A stretch of 7,292 bases of DNA. Source: Rhizobium sp. LCM 4573. GTDB taxonomy: Bacteria; Pseudomonadota; Alphaproteobacteria; Rhizobiales; Rhizobiaceae. A program made the translations under genes and the position numbers. Below the pieces are notes generated by a model. It was not told where the DNA came from and ran no database searches. It worked only from the letters and a program-made list of their open reading frames with translations. Shown here one piece after another: positions 6,796 through 7,292 of the stretch (the first letter of the stretch is position 1; the number at the start of each line of letters is the position of its first letter). Where the stretch lies: the NCBI RefSeq assembly GCF_001854865.1, contig NZ_MDDW01000003.1, positions 316,168 to 323,459 of the forward strand, in the 5' to 3' direction.

Positions 6796-6810
6796 ATACC
6801 CCCTTGTCAA

Positions 6811-6837
6811 TTGCCGCGAAAGATCGCTTTGGGGCAA
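6811..6837. terminator. Weak two-part hairpin at the convergent gene junction
   Basis: TTGCC (6811-6815) pairs with GGCAA (6833-6837). Stacked on it, GCGA (6816-6819) pairs with TCGC (6824-6827) around loop AAGA, leaving a TTTGG bulge. It lies 15 bases after the regulator stop, between it and the convergent methyltransferase gene, where a bidirectional terminator would be expected. There is no clean T-run after it, so the call is tentative. The rest of the 211-base gap (6796-7006) shows only short dyads, for example TTGGGGC (6829-6835) with GCCCCAA (6894-6900). Confidence 0.3.
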
Positions 6838-7006
6838 AACGTTGCTTTTAAAAGGTGGTCAGGTAGTAACGCCCCATAAAACGGCACCTCTGCGCCCCAA
6901 GTCAGCCAGAAAGGATCTTTGCCTTCACTCGACGTCGACATTGCGGTGCCCCATCTAGAGTTCATAGTCGCGCCACAACCGACCACTCCCGCAAGTTCTG
7001 TGGGCG

Positions 7007-7292
7007 TCACGCCCGCCTCGCCCGAACGCTCAGCCATCGATCATGAGGCCTTCCGACGCACCGACGTATCTCGCTGACGATCCAGTCGGCGTCTGTGAGT
7101 GCGCTCCGCAGGGCAGATTCGCGCCAGTACGTCTCAACGTAGCGCCGAGGCGCTGCAGCACTGCCATGCGTGGACACATCCTCGCCGTCGCCCTCTCTTA
7201 CCGAGGCGTGTAGCCGGCCGCCGGTCCGGGTCGCTTCGGCAAGCCGTCCAAGCACCGTGCCGAAATCCTCGCGCGCAACATGAATCAGGCAG
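7007..7292 (-). CDS. Class I SAM-dependent methyltransferase, C-terminal part (5' end beyond window)
   Basis: Ninety-four C-terminal residues are visible, and the frame is open to the right edge. They follow the second half of a class I (Rossmann-type) methyltransferase: an acidic/aromatic helix start (IHVAREDFGTVLGRLAEATR) before a TGG turn, where most members have a Pro-Gly-Gly turn after motif III; the strand LHASVREGDGED; then RRYVETYWRESALRSALTDADW, matching the common RYFTYWSEAELRALLEEAGF-like helix; and a closing strand with WLSVRAR. The SAM-binding motif I would lie beyond the edge, so activity cannot be judged. The gene converges on the AraC-type regulator and has no evident link to alpha-galactoside use. 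The substrate is unknown. The family call is based on overall pattern, not on a catalytic residue. Confidence 0.7.
   Translation of the reverse strand, partial: CLIHVAREDFGTVLGRLAEATRTGGRLHASVREGDGEDVSTHGSAAAPRRYVETYWRESALRSALTDADWIVSEIRRCVGRPHDRWLSVRARRA

Noticed and set aside
6929..6938. Palindrome TCGACGTCGA
   Set aside because: It is a short self-complementary run of a kind frequent in GC-rich DNA, with no neighbouring promoter or repeat partner.
6807..7037. 76-codon minus-strand open frame overlapping the methyltransferase stop
   Set aside because: It has no recognisable family and only a poorly spaced GGAAGG upstream, and its second half runs through the intergenic dyads. It cannot be excluded, but it is not supported.

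Overview
The window is high-GC bacterial DNA with long open frames, clear AGGAGG-type ribosome sites and the gene set of an alpha-proteobacterial sugar-utilisation locus. Gene content and order point to the Rhizobiaceae (Rhizobium, Agrobacterium or Ensifer/Sinorhizobium). This is judged from remembered family features, not from a database search. The layout matches the alpha-galactoside loci known as agp (S. meliloti) and melA/melB (A. tumefaciens/fabrum).

The left three quarters (1-5695) is one minus-strand operon. Transcription runs from right to left: an NAD/metal-dependent family-4 glycosidase of the MelA type (4229-5695), a large periplasmic solute-binding protein of the SBP_bac_5 (peptide/opine/sugar) family (2020-4107), a DppB-type permease (898-1905) and a DppC-type permease cut by the left edge (1-896). 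No ATPase gene is visible; one or two would be expected just beyond the left edge. A near-perfect GC-rich stem-loop (1969-1995) lies between the binding-protein gene and the first permease gene. It is well placed to give more binding protein than permease from one transcript.

A 200-bp divergent control region (5696-5895) separates the operon from a plus-strand AraC/XylS-family regulator (5896-6795). It holds an 11-bp direct repeat that brackets a candidate -10 and overlaps the regulator's own ribosome site. It also holds a compact cluster of 10-bp-phased repeats and a palindrome nearer the glycosidase gene. The simplest model is that the regulator senses an imported alpha-galactoside through its N-terminal cupin-like domain, activates the operon and limits its own synthesis. 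The binding protein and permeases would then import intact raffinose, melibiose or galactinol, and cytoplasmic MelA would release galactose.

The right end (6796-7292) is a convergent junction. It has a 211-bp gap with a weak hairpin, followed by the C-terminal 94 residues of a minus-strand class I SAM-dependent methyltransferase whose start lies outside the window. Nothing here looks like an undescribed system. The regulatory DNA and the intercistronic hairpin are the parts most worth following up.
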